Shown piece by piece: positions 50,195 to 60,596 of a DNA stretch of 64,000 nt. Origin of the DNA: Methylomagnum ishizawai (GTDB lineage: Bacteria > Pseudomonadota > Gammaproteobacteria > Methylococcales > Methylococcaceae); contig NZ_AP019784.1 of assembly GCF_019670005.1 (NCBI RefSeq), positions 124,001 to 188,000 on the forward strand. Reading direction: 5' to 3'. The translations under genes were made by a program, and so were the position numbers. Each line of letters starts with the position of its first letter. Position 1 is the stretch's first letter. The notes beneath the pieces were generated by a model. The model was not told the origin of the DNA and searched no databases. It worked only from the letters and a program-made list of their open reading frames with translations.

Positions 50195-51871
50195 TCAAGG
50201 CCAGTGATACTCCAGTGTCCTGCCGCCCCGCTCTAGCCCTAAATGAACCCGAACCACAGAGGGATGGAGGTCCCCCGCCGCCAGGTTTTCATAAATCCGG
50301 AGGTCGCCGCGGCGCGGTCGCAGTTGATCGGTATCGGTGATCGGGAAACAGCCGACGAACTGGAATGCCGCATCGCCAGCGATAGCCTCCGCCAAGAGCC
50401 GCAATTCCGGCGAAGGTTCCGCAGACCCGTCCAATACCACATACCGGACCGGCAGCGCTTTCAGCGCTTCCGCGACTTGGACGGGGCTGTCGAAACGCGG
50501 CCTTGAGTGGTCGCCCATCCAGTCGGATGCGGCCAGGAGCGGTCCGGCCCGCATTATGACGCCGGCCCGCTTGGGATCATGGAACAGCCGTTCCACGATA
50601 AAAGCGCCTTCCCCGGCCGGGTCCGAGCCGATCAGGATCAGCACGCCGCCGTCCGGATAGGGAATCGCCGCCGCGGCCGCCGCGTAGCCGTCCACCCGGC
50701 TCGGTTTGACTTGTCCAGCATTGGCGACGACAAGGCCCGTCAGCAGCAGGGCGATAGCGCTGGCGCTAGGCATCGCGGCGGAGGAAGAGGCCCGGGCGGT
50801 GGCACGGGCCAGGAGCAAGACCATCGGCGCGAGCGAGGGCAGAAAGGCCCGGGGTTCATGGGTCAGGTTCAAAACCACCAGTAACGATCCCTGCACCAGA
50901 ATGAACGTCGTGGCTACCAAAGCATCCGTCGTACCCATCGAGGTATCGCGCCGCCGCCAGCGTGCCTGGGCGGCATCCAGGAAGCCCAGGAAGGCTAAAC
51001 CGAACACCAACGGCGGGGCCAGGGACAACCAGGCATGTAGCGCTTCTTGGTTGACATGGCCTTGCGCTAGGTGCCCCAAGAGCTGACCAAACGCAACCGG
51101 GTAGCCCATCCCGGCCAAGTGCATCGCCACGTAGAACAGCGAGCCCAAAGCCGCCAACGCCAGTCCACCCCCCCAATACCAACGGGCTTTGTACCGACAG
51201 GCGCGCCCCGCGAGCGCGGGTGCCAGCAGGACGAAAGGTCCCAGCGCCAGGGCCGTGCCCTTGGTTAGGATCGCCAGAACCGACCCGATGAGGAAACGGA
51301 GGCCCGCCCGCCGGCCACGGCCATCGAGCAGGTCCGAAAACGCGAACACCGCCTGGAAGACGAACAGGCCGGTCAACAGGTCCGACATCACATCCCACGC
51401 CGTCCGCTGGACCCAGGGCATCGCCAGAAAAACCGCCACGGCGCTCACGGCGATGCCTCCACCATAAGCCGGCCGGAGCCGTCTGAACAACATGCCGACC
51501 AGGACCAAGGCGGTCGCCGCGCTCAGCGCCCGGGCGGTCCAGGGGCTGGCGCCGAACAGGCCATACCAGGCGGCTTGCACGGCGTAATAGACCGGTGGCC
51601 AGTGGCCGATGGCCACCTTGGGGTAACGCACGTAGTACGACTCGGCGAAGGCTAGGGGATTCGTCCCCAAGCCTGTGCGGAGATAGTCGTACACCAGGGC
51701 GCCGGAGGTGAAATGCGCGGGCGGATCGCTGGCCACCAGGCTGGTTCCCCCCAATAGGAGGGCGCGCCCAGTATGGAGCGACATAACCCAGGCGAACAAA
51801 AAACCATACCCCAGCAGGAGTAATAGCCGCTGTGTGGTTACGCGGTCGAAGCGGAATGGCGGTCGCATCAT
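50195..51871 (-). CDS. GT39/ArnT-like integral membrane glycosyltransferase
   Basis: 558 residues and about 12 hydrophobic helices. The first periplasmic loop has the family Asp in VASDPPAHFTSGALVYDYL and further on IGHWPPVYYAVQAAWYGLFGASPWTARALS, both typical of GT39/ArnT-like enzymes that use polyprenyl-phosphate sugars in the periplasm. The last ~130 residues form a soluble domain (YVVLDGSAEPSPELRLL). Acceptor unknown. It is divergent from the GT2 gene at 52246 over a 374-bp gap without other clear signals. Confidence 0.85.
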   Translation of the reverse strand: MMRPPFRFDRVTTQRLLLLLGYGFLFAWVMSLHTGRALLLGGTSLVASDPPAHFTSGALVYDYLRTGLGTNPLAFAESYYVRYPKVAIGHWPPVYYAVQAAWYGLFGASPWTARALSAATALVLVGMLFRRLRPAYGGGIAVSAVAVFLAMPWVQRTAWDVMSDLLTGLFVFQAVFAFSDLLDGRGRRAGLRFLIGSVLAILTKGTALALGPFVLLAPALAGRACRYKARWYWGGGLALAALGSLFYVAMHLAGMGYPVAFGQLLGHLAQGHVNQEALHAWLSLAPPLVFGLAFLGFLDAAQARWRRRDTSMGTTDALVATTFILVQGSLLVVLNLTHEPRAFLPSLAPMVLLLARATARASSSAAMPSASAIALLLTGLVVANAGQVKPSRVDGYAAAAAAIPYPDGGVLILIGSDPAGEGAFIVERLFHDPKRAGVIMRAGPLLAASDWMGDHSRPRFDSPVQVAEALKALPVRYVVLDGSAEPSPELRLLAEAIAGDAAFQFVGCFPITDTDQLRPRRGDLRIYENLAAGDLHPSVVRVHLGLERGGRTLEYHWP

Positions 51872-52245
51872 GGGTGCTTGAAACGCTTAGTGTGAATTGA
51901 CTTGGCCGAATCCAACGCCGGGATTCGAGACTTTTCTGACTGTTTGTGAATTTTCGAGGAACACATGCCAATCCTCCGGCCATGCCACCCGCCACCTCGT
52001 GGCCGGACACCCCGGTCGTTGGTTGGCGGGCCGGTCGGATTTGCCTTGTGCAGCGGGCTGCTAAATGTCCAGACGAGTGGACGCCAACCGCGCCCGCGCC
52101 GACGCTTTCACCGAAAACCGCAGGCTTCTTTAGCGACGATCGCCAGGCCCGCTTGGTTTTCGGGACCCCTTCGACAGGGCGCGATTGCCCTGGTAGCACA
52201 TTTTGAAAAGCTTGCATCGCCAGGACGGTTATTCTTATTCTATAC

Positions 52246-53343
52246 GTGATAATACTTACTACACCCTACCCGAGACCTCCCGTGTCCATTCCTTCCGCTC
52301 CAGAAAACTCGCCTTTCGTTACCGTCGTCGTGCCCGTATACCGGGGTGGTGACGAATTCCGGCAATGCCTCGGGGGCTTGGCGGCCTTGGCCCCACCTCC
52401 CCAGGAAATCATCGTGGTGGTGGATGGCGAGGACGACGGTTCGGGCGACGCCGCCGAAGCCTTCGGGGCACGGGTACTCCGGCTGCCGCGCCGTTCCGGA
52501 CCCGCCGCCGCCCGGAACGCCGGAGCCCGGGCCGCGCGGGGTGCCGTGCTGTTCTTCCTGGATGCCGATGTCGTTCCCGCGCCGACCGTCGTGGCCCAGG
52601 TGCGGGCGGCATTCCGGGCCGATCCCGGTCTCGCGGCCCTGATCGGTTCCTACGACGATGCGCCAGGGCATCCGGCGTTCCTGTCCCAATACCGCAATCT
52701 GCTCCATCACTACGTACACCAAACCGCCGAGGAACAGGCCCGCACCTTCTGGGGCGCCTGCGGGGCGGTCCGCCGCGAGGCATTCTTCGCGGTGGGCAGC
52801 TTCGACGAACATTTCGCCAACCCCTCCGTGGAGGACGTGGAACTGGGCCAACGGCTGGCGCGCGCTGGCCGGCGCATCCGCCTGATCAAGGATATCCAGG
52901 TCAAGCACCTCAAGCGTTGGGACATGCGGGGCATGCTGCGTACCGATGTCTTCCAGCGGGCGCTCCCCTGGGCGCGCTTGCTGCTGCGCGAAGGGCACAT
53001 TCCGAACGACCTGAACCTGCGCCTGCAAAGCCGGTTCAGCGCCGGGCTGGCCTGGCTACTGCTCGGCACCCTGGGCGCGGTGCCCCTGTGGCCGACCAGC
53101 GCCGCTATCGCGGGGCTCGCCGCGTTCGCCCTGCTGGGTCTGAACGCACCGTTCTATCGCTTCCTCCAGGAACGCCGCGGGTTGGGTTTCGCCCTCCGGG
53201 CGGTGCCCTGGCATTGGCTTTATTTCCTTTACGCTAGTGGCGGTTTCGCTTATGTGCGGCTGGTGGAACGCGGGGACGGGAGCGGGCCGCTTCCCCTCGC
53301 CGAGGTGTCGACGTCGGCCGTAGAGGCCGCGGGATCCCAGTGA
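52246..53343 (+). CDS. Glycosyltransferase, GT2 family
   Basis: 365 residues from a GTG at 52246; a GTG at 52282 is as plausible. GT-A core: FVTVVVPVYRGGDEFRQCLGGL, EIIVVVDGEDDGSGD, the DxD in FFLDADVVPAP, and GACGAVRREAFFAVGSFDEHFANPSVEDVELGQRLARAG with the catalytic-type ED. Two or three C-terminal membrane helices (WLLLGTLGAVPLWPTSAAIAGLAAF) suggest it works at the inner membrane. First gene of the plus-strand glycan operon; it overlaps the oxidoreductase gene by 4 bases. Confidence 0.9.
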   Translation: MIILTTPYPRPPVSIPSAPENSPFVTVVVPVYRGGDEFRQCLGGLAALAPPPQEIIVVVDGEDDGSGDAAEAFGARVLRLPRRSGPAAARNAGARAARGAVLFFLDADVVPAPTVVAQVRAAFRADPGLAALIGSYDDAPGHPAFLSQYRNLLHHYVHQTAEEQARTFWGACGAVRREAFFAVGSFDEHFANPSVEDVELGQRLARAGRRIRLIKDIQVKHLKRWDMRGMLRTDVFQRALPWARLLLREGHIPNDLNLRLQSRFSAGLAWLLLGTLGAVPLWPTSAAIAGLAAFALLGLNAPFYRFLQERRGLGFALRAVPWHWLYFLYASGGFAYVRLVERGDGSGPLPLAEVSTSAVEAAGSQ

Positions 53344-54809
53344 GTGACCGGCATACCCTGATTATCGGTGCCGGGCCCGCCGGCCTGACCGCCGCCTATG
53401 AGCTGGGCCGGAACGGTGCCAAGGCGGTGGTCCTCGAAGCCTCCTCCACCATGGGCGGCCTCTCGCGCACGGCCAGCTACCGCGATTTCCGGTTCGATAT
53501 CGGCGGCCACCGCTTCTTCTCGAAACTGCCTGTGATCAACGGGTTGTGGCAGGAAGTGCTCGGCCCGGATTTCCTGGAGCGGCCCCGGCTTTCCCGCATC
53601 CACTACCGCGGCCATTTTTTCGACTATCCCCTGCGTCCGGTCAACGCTTTGCGGGGATTGGGCCTTACCGAATCGCTGCGGGTCGTCTTCAGTTATGCCC
53701 AAGCCCATTTTGCGTCGCACTCCCAACCGGAGCGCAGCTTCGAGGAGTGGGTCAGCCGCCGTTTCGGCCGGCGCCTGTTCGAGATTTTCTTCAAGACTTA
53801 CACGGAAAAGGTTTGGGGGATTCCCTGCGATCAGATTTCCGCCGATTGGGCGTCCCAGCGCATCAAAGACCTGTCCCTCGCCAAAGCCCTTGCGAACGCC
53901 TTCACCGGCCGGAACGGCGGTGCCGGCAAGGCGGTGGCGACCACCCTGATCGACCGCTTCCACTATCCGCGCCTCGGGCCGGGAATGATGTGGGAACGCC
54001 TCCGCGACCGTGTCCTCGCCCAGGGCAACGCCGTGGTGCCCGAGGTGCGGGTGGGTACCGTCGTCCACGGCCATGGCCGGGTGGAGTGCGTGCATGGCCG
54101 GGGGCCGGGTGGCGAACGGGTCGAATTCGGTGGCCGCGACTTTATTTCCTCCATGGCCCTCCGCGACCTGATCCTGGCGCTGGACCCGCCACCGCCGGAC
54201 GCGGTCCTCAGGGCCGCCCATGCCCTCCGCTACCGGGACTTCCTCAGCGTGGTGTTGATCGTCGACAAGCCGGAGGTGTTCCCGGACAACTGGATTTACA
54301 TCCATTCGCCGCAGGTCAAGCTCGGGCGCATCCAGAATTACAAGAACTGGAGCCCGGAAATGGTTCCGTCCCCCAATACCACCGCCCTCGGGTTGGAATA
54401 CTTCCTATGGGACAGCGACCCGGAATGGAGCTGGCCGGACGAGCGCCTGATCGAGCTGGGCATCCGCGAATGCGCCCAGCTGGGTTTGGTCCGGCCCCGC
54501 GAGGTCATCGACGGCACGGTGGTGCGGGCGGAGATGGCCTATCCCATCTACGACCACGAGTACCAAAACCGGCTCAACATCCTCCAGGGCTACCTGGACC
54601 GGTTCGAGAACCTTCAGACCATCGGCCGCAATGGCCTGCACCGCTACAACAACATGGACCACTCCATGCTGACCGGGCTCTATGCGGCCCGCAATGTGCT
54701 GGGCGAGGGACAACGCCTGGACGTGTGGTCGGTCAACGCCGACGCCCGCTATCACGAGGAACGGGAAACCGGCACCCACCGGCTGACGCCGCAGTGGTTG
54801 GCGAAATGA
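53340..54809 (+). CDS. FAD/NAD(P)-dependent amine-oxidase-like oxidoreductase
   Basis: 489 residues from a GTG overlapping the previous stop. FAD loop LIIGAGPAGLTAAYELGRNG, then ASSTMGGLSRTASY and FDIGGHRFFSK, typical of the protoporphyrinogen-oxidase/UDP-galactopyranose-mutase-like group. The C-terminal FAD contact is NGLHRYNNMDHSMLTGLYAARNV. Members in glycan clusters act on sugar nucleotides or lipid-linked intermediates; the exact reaction is unknown. Confidence 0.85.
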   Translation: MSDRHTLIIGAGPAGLTAAYELGRNGAKAVVLEASSTMGGLSRTASYRDFRFDIGGHRFFSKLPVINGLWQEVLGPDFLERPRLSRIHYRGHFFDYPLRPVNALRGLGLTESLRVVFSYAQAHFASHSQPERSFEEWVSRRFGRRLFEIFFKTYTEKVWGIPCDQISADWASQRIKDLSLAKALANAFTGRNGGAGKAVATTLIDRFHYPRLGPGMMWERLRDRVLAQGNAVVPEVRVGTVVHGHGRVECVHGRGPGGERVEFGGRDFISSMALRDLILALDPPPPDAVLRAAHALRYRDFLSVVLIVDKPEVFPDNWIYIHSPQVKLGRIQNYKNWSPEMVPSPNTTALGLEYFLWDSDPEWSWPDERLIELGIRECAQLGLVRPREVIDGTVVRAEMAYPIYDHEYQNRLNILQGYLDRFENLQTIGRNGLHRYNNMDHSMLTGLYAARNVLGEGQRLDVWSVNADARYHEERETGTHRLTPQWLAK

Positions 54810-54873
54810 GGGTTCGGTTGGCGATGCGCAATCGAATGGTTAACCCGGCCCTTCAAAGTGCAGGGAGGGATGG

Positions 54874-57846
54874 GTGAAACATTTGTTCGTGTGTCGCGAA
54901 TATCCGCCCGCCGCATACCTGCCCGGAGGTATCGGCACCTACGTGCGGAATATCGCCGAATACCTGGCCGGTTCCGGGGAGGTCGTCCATGTGATCGCCC
55001 ATCGCTGGCCGGGGGCTCCCCGTTTGAGGGAGGACCGGCTCGATGGGCGTTTGATTATCCATCGCGTGGCCTTGGACGAGCCGGTCCGCGATCCTTGGGC
55101 CTTGGAACCGGAGCATCCGGGCGGCATACAGCGGGCGATGATCGCATCGGCGTTCCCCTCGCAGGCGTTCGCTTGGCAGGCCGCCCTGTTGGCCGAGCGG
55201 CTGGTCGAGTTCGAGGACATCGACGTCATCGAGGCCCAGGAGTGGGAAGCGCCGCTTTACTATCTTCAGCTGCGGCGGGCGGGCGGCCTGGGTCCAGCCC
55301 GGAAGCCGCCGTGCGTGGTACATCTGCATTCCCCGACGGAGCGCATCACCGCCGCCAACGCCTGGAGCACGGCGGTGGCGGATTACGCCGCCGCCACCGC
55401 CATGGAAGCCTATTCCATCGTCCAGGCCGACGCCTTGCTCGCCCCGAGCCGGTTCATCGCCGCGGAGACCGCGGCCCGCCATGGTTTTCCGCCGTCGCGC
55501 GTCACGGTAATACCGTATCCGCTGGGCCAGGGAGCCCCGATCACCCGTTCCGCCGATACCTGGATGCGGAACACGGTCTGTCATGTGGGCCGTCTGGAAC
55601 CCCGGAAGGGCGTGTTGGAATGGGCCGAGGCCGTGGCGCGGGTCGCCGAGAAGCATCCCTCCCTCCGCGCCGAATTCGCGGGCGGCGATACCGCGATGTC
55701 CGTTACCGGGGGGCCGACCGTCCGGCATTCGATGCTCGGACGCATCCCGCCGTCCCGGCGCGGCCACTTGGTGTTCCATGGCAATTTGGGACGGATTGGC
55801 TTGGAAGCGGTACTGGCCCGCGCCAGCCTCGCCGTGGTCCCCTCGCGTTGGGAGAACTTCCCCAATAGCTGCATGGAACTCATGGGCAGCGGGCTACCCG
55901 TGATCGCCTCGCCGCATGGTGGTATGACGGAGATGCTGGAAGACGGGGTTTCCGGCTGGATCGCGGCCGATGGCTCGCCCGCCGGGCTTGCCGCGGCCCT
56001 GGAGAGAGCCCTCGCGACGCCGCCCGAGCAGCGCAAGCGTATGGGGGAGGCGGCGGCGGAGAGTATCCGCGGGTTATGCGGCAACGCCGACATCGTGCGC
56101 CGCCATCTCGAGTTCAAGGGCTCGCTGGTCGCCGCCACCGATAAAGGCAAGGATCGCGGATGGATCGATGAAATACCGGCGCGGAGCGACGCGGGGGCAG
56201 GCCCGATCCCTATCCTGTCCATCGGGCAGCGCTGGGATCGAGCAACGCCGCCGGGCGAAGCCATCGCCTTCGCATCCGCGGGCATCGTCCCGTCGCCGCG
56301 TTTCGCGGCCGAGATGGCCGGATTGTTCGCCCAAGACCCTGGGCTCGCCGTCGCCACGGCCTGGCTGTCGGATGTACGGGATGGCTCGCGAATCTATATG
56401 CCGGATTGCCATGGCGCTCCCCAAATCTGGTTCGATGGCCGGCCTTATCCGCTGATCGTCCTAAGGTCCAGCCTGCTGGCGGGGCTTCCGGCCAACGAAT
56501 GTCCTTCCCAGGCCGTTTTGGCGGCCATCGCCGGGGAAGCCCTGGCTGCGGGCGGTTCGGCCATGGTTTTCCCCGCGGTGCTGGCCTCCTACCGGGCGGT
56601 TCAGGGTGAAGCGCCGGACTGGGCCAGGGCGTCCGGGCGCTCCGCGATGGCGCTGTCGGTGCTGCGCCCCCATCTCCCGCTCCCGCGCTGGCTCGCGCTG
56701 TGCCCGGTGGAAATGTATTCCACTTTGGCGAGGAACGTCCTGGGCGGCATTGCCCGGAGGATCGCCGCCCCGCCCCCGCCGCCCGGCGACAACCCGCCCC
56801 CGGTTCGGAGCGGTCCCGCCCAGCGGCAGGGAGAACTGGGCTTGGTCTCCGTCATCGTCGCCGCCTATAACGCCGCCCCCCATATCGAGGCGACCTTGGC
56901 TTCCGCCCTATCGCAGACGTGGCGGCGATTGGAAATCATCGTGGTGGACGATGGTTCCACCGACGATACCGCCGCCCTGGTGGCGCGGGCCGCGCAAACC
57001 GACCCCAGGGTCCGCCTCCTGCGGCAACGCAACCGGGGCGTCGCCGCCGCCCGGAACCGTGCCCTGCGATATTCCCGCGGCGAATACATCGCCCCCTTGG
57101 ATGCGGACGACCTCTGGGCACCCACCAAATTGGAGCGGCAAATCCGCTGTTTGGAAGCGGGCGGTCCCGAGGTTGGATTCGTGTATTGCTGGTGGGCCTG
57201 GATCGACGAAGGCAACCGCGTCCTGGATCGTTCTCCCCGCTGGCGGGTGGAGGGCCGGGTGCTGGAGAAATTGCTGGAAGTGAATTTCGCGGGCAACGCC
57301 AGCGTGCCCTTGTTCCGCCGGAACCTGCCGACGATCCAGGGCGGTTATGACAGCCGCTTGCGGGATCTGGCCGCACAGGGCTGCGAGGATTGGGATTTGC
57401 TCTTGCGGATGGCCGAGCATCACGCGGTGGCCTGCGTCCCGGAAATCCTCGTGGGCTACCGGCGTCAGGCCGGCAGCATGTCGTCCAGCTGCATGAGCAT
57501 GTGGAGGTCCGGTCGCCGGGTCATCGCCGAATTGGCGGCGCGCCAACCGGGCTTGTCCCCCAGGACCATCCGGCGCGGGCTGGGCCAACTGGCCCTGCAT
57601 CTGGCCGGGGTGGCCTTCTGGTCGGGACGCCGCCTGGAAGCCTGCGCCTGGGCGTTACGGTCCCTGGCCCCAGGCATGATCCTGGGCATCGCCCCCCATG
57701 TGCTGCGCCTCCTGATCCGCCGTCCGGCGGTTTCCCTTGCGCAGGAGCCCCCCGCCGAAACCGACTGTTTTACCCAAGCGGCGGGCTTGGAGCCGCTCAT
57801 CCCCTATGACGAAATTCATGCCCGCCGCTGGCGCGATACGCCCTGA
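54874..57846 (+). CDS. Three-module glycosyltransferase (GT4, degenerate middle, GT2)
   Basis: 990 residues. Residues ~1-415 are GT4-type (LFVCREYPPAAYLPGGIGTYVRNIAEYL; donor half VCHVGRLEPRKGVLEWAEAVARV and SLAVVPSRWENFPNSCMELMGSGLPVIASPHGGMTEML, conserved Glu). Residues ~420-640 look like a GT-domain relic without clear motifs. Residues ~653-880 are GT2 (VSVIVAAYNAAPHIEATLASAL, IIVVDDGSTDD, DxD in APLDADDLW, and CEDWDLLLRMAEH). Two active centres in one chain suggest two successive transfers. Start GTG at 54874 preceded by AGGGAGGG. Confidence 0.88.
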   Translation: MKHLFVCREYPPAAYLPGGIGTYVRNIAEYLAGSGEVVHVIAHRWPGAPRLREDRLDGRLIIHRVALDEPVRDPWALEPEHPGGIQRAMIASAFPSQAFAWQAALLAERLVEFEDIDVIEAQEWEAPLYYLQLRRAGGLGPARKPPCVVHLHSPTERITAANAWSTAVADYAAATAMEAYSIVQADALLAPSRFIAAETAARHGFPPSRVTVIPYPLGQGAPITRSADTWMRNTVCHVGRLEPRKGVLEWAEAVARVAEKHPSLRAEFAGGDTAMSVTGGPTVRHSMLGRIPPSRRGHLVFHGNLGRIGLEAVLARASLAVVPSRWENFPNSCMELMGSGLPVIASPHGGMTEMLEDGVSGWIAADGSPAGLAAALERALATPPEQRKRMGEAAAESIRGLCGNADIVRRHLEFKGSLVAATDKGKDRGWIDEIPARSDAGAGPIPILSIGQRWDRATPPGEAIAFASAGIVPSPRFAAEMAGLFAQDPGLAVATAWLSDVRDGSRIYMPDCHGAPQIWFDGRPYPLIVLRSSLLAGLPANECPSQAVLAAIAGEALAAGGSAMVFPAVLASYRAVQGEAPDWARASGRSAMALSVLRPHLPLPRWLALCPVEMYSTLARNVLGGIARRIAAPPPPPGDNPPPVRSGPAQRQGELGLVSVIVAAYNAAPHIEATLASALSQTWRRLEIIVVDDGSTDDTAALVARAAQTDPRVRLLRQRNRGVAAARNRALRYSRGEYIAPLDADDLWAPTKLERQIRCLEAGGPEVGFVYCWWAWIDEGNRVLDRSPRWRVEGRVLEKLLEVNFAGNASVPLFRRNLPTIQGGYDSRLRDLAAQGCEDWDLLLRMAEHHAVACVPEILVGYRRQAGSMSSSCMSMWRSGRRVIAELAARQPGLSPRTIRRGLGQLALHLAGVAFWSGRRLEACAWALRSLAPGMILGIAPHVLRLLIRRPAVSLAQEPPAETDCFTQAAGLEPLIPYDEIHARRWRDTP

Positions 57847-57872
57847 GCGGTCGCCGAAACAGAGAAACCCCT

Positions 57873-59273
57873 ATGACGTCCTTCCTCCAAAAACAGACGA
57901 ATCGGTATGCCGTCCCGTTGCTGCGGCTTTTCCACCGGGCCCAATGCCTGCGTCTGCGCCTGGAGTCGTGGTTCTCCTCCCTGTTCCGGTCCCAGCCCCG
58001 GATCGCCGTCACCGCCTGCTGGCGATTTCCGATCTATTCCCAGACCTTCGTCCAACAGGAAGTCACCGCCCTGGCCCACGCCGGTTTTCCGCTCAGGTTT
58101 TTCTATGGCGAACTGGGGCCGCGTTCGGAATTGGCCCACCCCTGCGCCATACTCTGGAGCCTCAAGCGCCGGGTGTTCCTGCACCGCATCACGGGGGCCG
58201 ACGATCTGGCCCACTATCGCAGCCGCATGCCGGAAAAGGTGGAAGCCTTGACCTGCCGCCTGGCCCACGCGGTGGGGATGAGCGAATCCGAACTGGAGCG
58301 GCAGGAACATTATCTCCATGCCTTTTGCTTCACCCGGATGGTGGAAGCTTGGCGCGCCGACTATATCCATAGCTACTTCTTCTATGAACAGTCGCTGTTC
58401 GCCTTGGTGGCGGCGACTTTGCTGGACCTGCCGCGTGGGGTCAGCTGCTACGCCGACCACCTTCTGCAAGATTACGCCCTCAAGGCGATGCCCCTGCATC
58501 TGGACGACTGCGCGATCCTGGTCGCCACCTCCCGGCGCATCCGCGACGAACTGGAAGGCCTCCGCCAAGCCCCCCTGGACAGCGTGCTGGTCAAGCCCAA
58601 CGCGGTGGACGCCCAGAGCTTCCCGCCCCGCCCCGCCCCCGGTGCGGCGGCGGGGCAACGGGAAATCCCCCTGGTTTCCATTTGCCGACTGGACCGCAAG
58701 AAGGGACTGGAATATTTCATCGAGGCGGTGGGATTGCTCCGCGCCGAGGGTTTCCCGGTGGTCGCGCATATCATCGGCTTGGCCGATGCCAATTCCCCGG
58801 ACAGCCTCGAATACGAACGCGCCCTGAGGGAACAGGCCGCAAGCCCTTCGCTGGCGGGCGCGGTCCGGTTCCTGGGGCGCTGCGATAGCCATCAGGTGCG
58901 GGAGCAACTCCAAGCGGCGGGGGTTTTCGTCGCTCCCTTCGTCGAACTGCCCAACGGGGACAAGGATGGCATTCCCACCGCCGTGCTGGAAGCCATGGCG
59001 GCGGGATGTCCCATCGTGGCCAGCGATGCCGGCTCCATCACCGAAATCATCGAACCTGGGCGGGACGGCTTGATGGTCCCGCAACGCGATGCCGGGGCGC
59101 TGGCGGCCGCCATCGCGACCTGCCTGCGCAACCCCGAACAAGCGCGGGCCTTGGGGCGGGCCGCCGCCGAACGGGCGCGGGCCGAATTCGATATCCGGGT
59201 CTGCGAACTGGCTTTCCACGACCGGATACGGAAGGTCGTCCGGCAGGCCCGGGTTGCGGAGTCCCAGCCTTGA
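57873..59273 (+). CDS. Glycosyltransferase, GT4 (colanic-acid WcaL-like)
   Basis: 466 residues. N-terminal half with RIAVTACWRFPIYSQTFVQQEVTALAHAGFPLRFFY, typical of WcaL-type enzymes; donor half LVSICRLDRKKGLEYFIEAVGLL and GVFVAPFVELPNGDKDGIPTAVLEAMAAGCPIVASDAGSITEII with the conserved Glu pair. Retaining transfer from a nucleotide sugar. The 26-bp gap from the preceding stop and a TTGA overlap with the next gene place it in the operon. Confidence 0.9.
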   Translation: MTSFLQKQTNRYAVPLLRLFHRAQCLRLRLESWFSSLFRSQPRIAVTACWRFPIYSQTFVQQEVTALAHAGFPLRFFYGELGPRSELAHPCAILWSLKRRVFLHRITGADDLAHYRSRMPEKVEALTCRLAHAVGMSESELERQEHYLHAFCFTRMVEAWRADYIHSYFFYEQSLFALVAATLLDLPRGVSCYADHLLQDYALKAMPLHLDDCAILVATSRRIRDELEGLRQAPLDSVLVKPNAVDAQSFPPRPAPGAAAGQREIPLVSICRLDRKKGLEYFIEAVGLLRAEGFPVVAHIIGLADANSPDSLEYERALREQAASPSLAGAVRFLGRCDSHQVREQLQAAGVFVAPFVELPNGDKDGIPTAVLEAMAAGCPIVASDAGSITEIIEPGRDGLMVPQRDAGALAAAIATCLRNPEQARALGRAAAERARAEFDIRVCELAFHDRIRKVVRQARVAESQP

Positions 59274-60490
59274 GAATCGCCCTCCTATCCTACGAATATC
59301 CGCCGGAGACCGGGTTCGGCGGCATCGGCACCTATACCTGGCACCATGCCCGCGCCCTGGCCCAACTGGGACACGAGGTCCATGTGTTCGCCGGGGCGTT
59401 GAATCCCCAGCCCATCGCCACCGACATGGATGGCGGCGTGCGGGTCCATCGTTTCCGCGCCGACGGTCCCTTGATCCGGGGCATCGAAGCCGGCCTCAAC
59501 CGCGTGCGCTATTGGTGGACCAAGCAGCGCCTGCTGAACGCCTGGGGCATGGCGCGGGCCTTCGCGAAGCTGCACCGGCACCACCCTTTCGATGTGGTCG
59601 AAGCGCCCGAATGCGGCGGGGAAGCGGCCTGGCTGACGGCGGTTTCGCGGGTGCCCACCGTGATACGCCTGCACTCGCCATCGCAGCTCATCATGCCCTT
59701 CTACGAGGTCCGGCCGGGCGATATCCGCGGGTGTTCCCTGATCGAGCGGCAGGCGATCCGCCGCGCCACTGCGATCTCCGCCTGCTCGCGGTTCGTGGCC
59801 GAGGAGGCCGGTCGGGCCATCGGGCTCCCGCAGCCTGCCACGGTCATCAGCAACGGCCTAGACCTGGAATGGTTCGACCGCGTCCAGGCGGACGACGGGA
59901 GAGCGTTGGAGGAATTCGGACTGCCCAAGGACCAACCGGTCATCCTATTCGTCGGGCGGCTGGAGGGCCGCAAGGGCATCCATATTTGCGGCGAGATCGC
60001 CATCCGCGTGCTCAGCCGCTACAAGGCCAGCCTGGTGTTCGTCGGCAGCGATCTCTTCGGCCATTACCGCGACGGAATCCTGCCCGCCCTGGCGAACCAG
60101 CCGCTCCTGGGGTCGGTACACTGGCTCGGGCACCGGAGCATCGGCGAAATCCGCCGCTTGGTACGCCAGTGCCAGGTTTTCCTGCTGCCGAGCGTTTGGG
60201 AAAACTGCCCCTATTCCTGCCTGGAAGCCATGGCCGCCGGCCGGGCGGTGGTCTGCTCCGATCAGGGCGGCCTGCCCGAGATCATCCGGGACGGGGAGAA
60301 CGGCCTGCTCGCCCGGCTCAACGACCCCGCCGATTTCGCCCGGCGGATCGGCACCCTGATCGAGAATGCCCCGCTGGCCCGCCAATTGGGTATGGCGGCC
60401 CGGAAGAGCATCGAGGAAAACCACGGCCATACCCATATCGCGCGGCAAACCCTCGATTTATATCGGAGCCTGTGCCGGGAAACGCTGTGA
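59270..60490 (+). CDS. Glycosyltransferase, GT4
   Basis: 406 residues from a TTG start (RIALLSYEYPPETGFGGIGTYTWHHARAL) that overlaps the preceding stop by 4 bases. Donor half: VILFVGRLEGRKGIHICGEIAIRVL and VFLLPSVWENCPYSCLEAMAAGRAVVCSDQGGLPEII with the conserved Glu. The TTG start was chosen because of the overlap and because the family's first strand begins right there; the longer frame to 59006 runs inside the previous gene. Confidence 0.88.
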   Translation: MRIALLSYEYPPETGFGGIGTYTWHHARALAQLGHEVHVFAGALNPQPIATDMDGGVRVHRFRADGPLIRGIEAGLNRVRYWWTKQRLLNAWGMARAFAKLHRHHPFDVVEAPECGGEAAWLTAVSRVPTVIRLHSPSQLIMPFYEVRPGDIRGCSLIERQAIRRATAISACSRFVAEEAGRAIGLPQPATVISNGLDLEWFDRVQADDGRALEEFGLPKDQPVILFVGRLEGRKGIHICGEIAIRVLSRYKASLVFVGSDLFGHYRDGILPALANQPLLGSVHWLGHRSIGEIRRLVRQCQVFLLPSVWENCPYSCLEAMAAGRAVVCSDQGGLPEIIRDGENGLLARLNDPADFARRIGTLIENAPLARQLGMAARKSIEENHGHTHIARQTLDLYRSLCRETL

Positions 60491-60596
60491 CGACGGGCCG
60501 GATTTACGGGGATCGGCACGCCGCCACGCGGAATATCCCTTGATTTGGGCAAGCAACCAAACCTTAAACTTTTTAAAGCACGATTGAATACACGTT

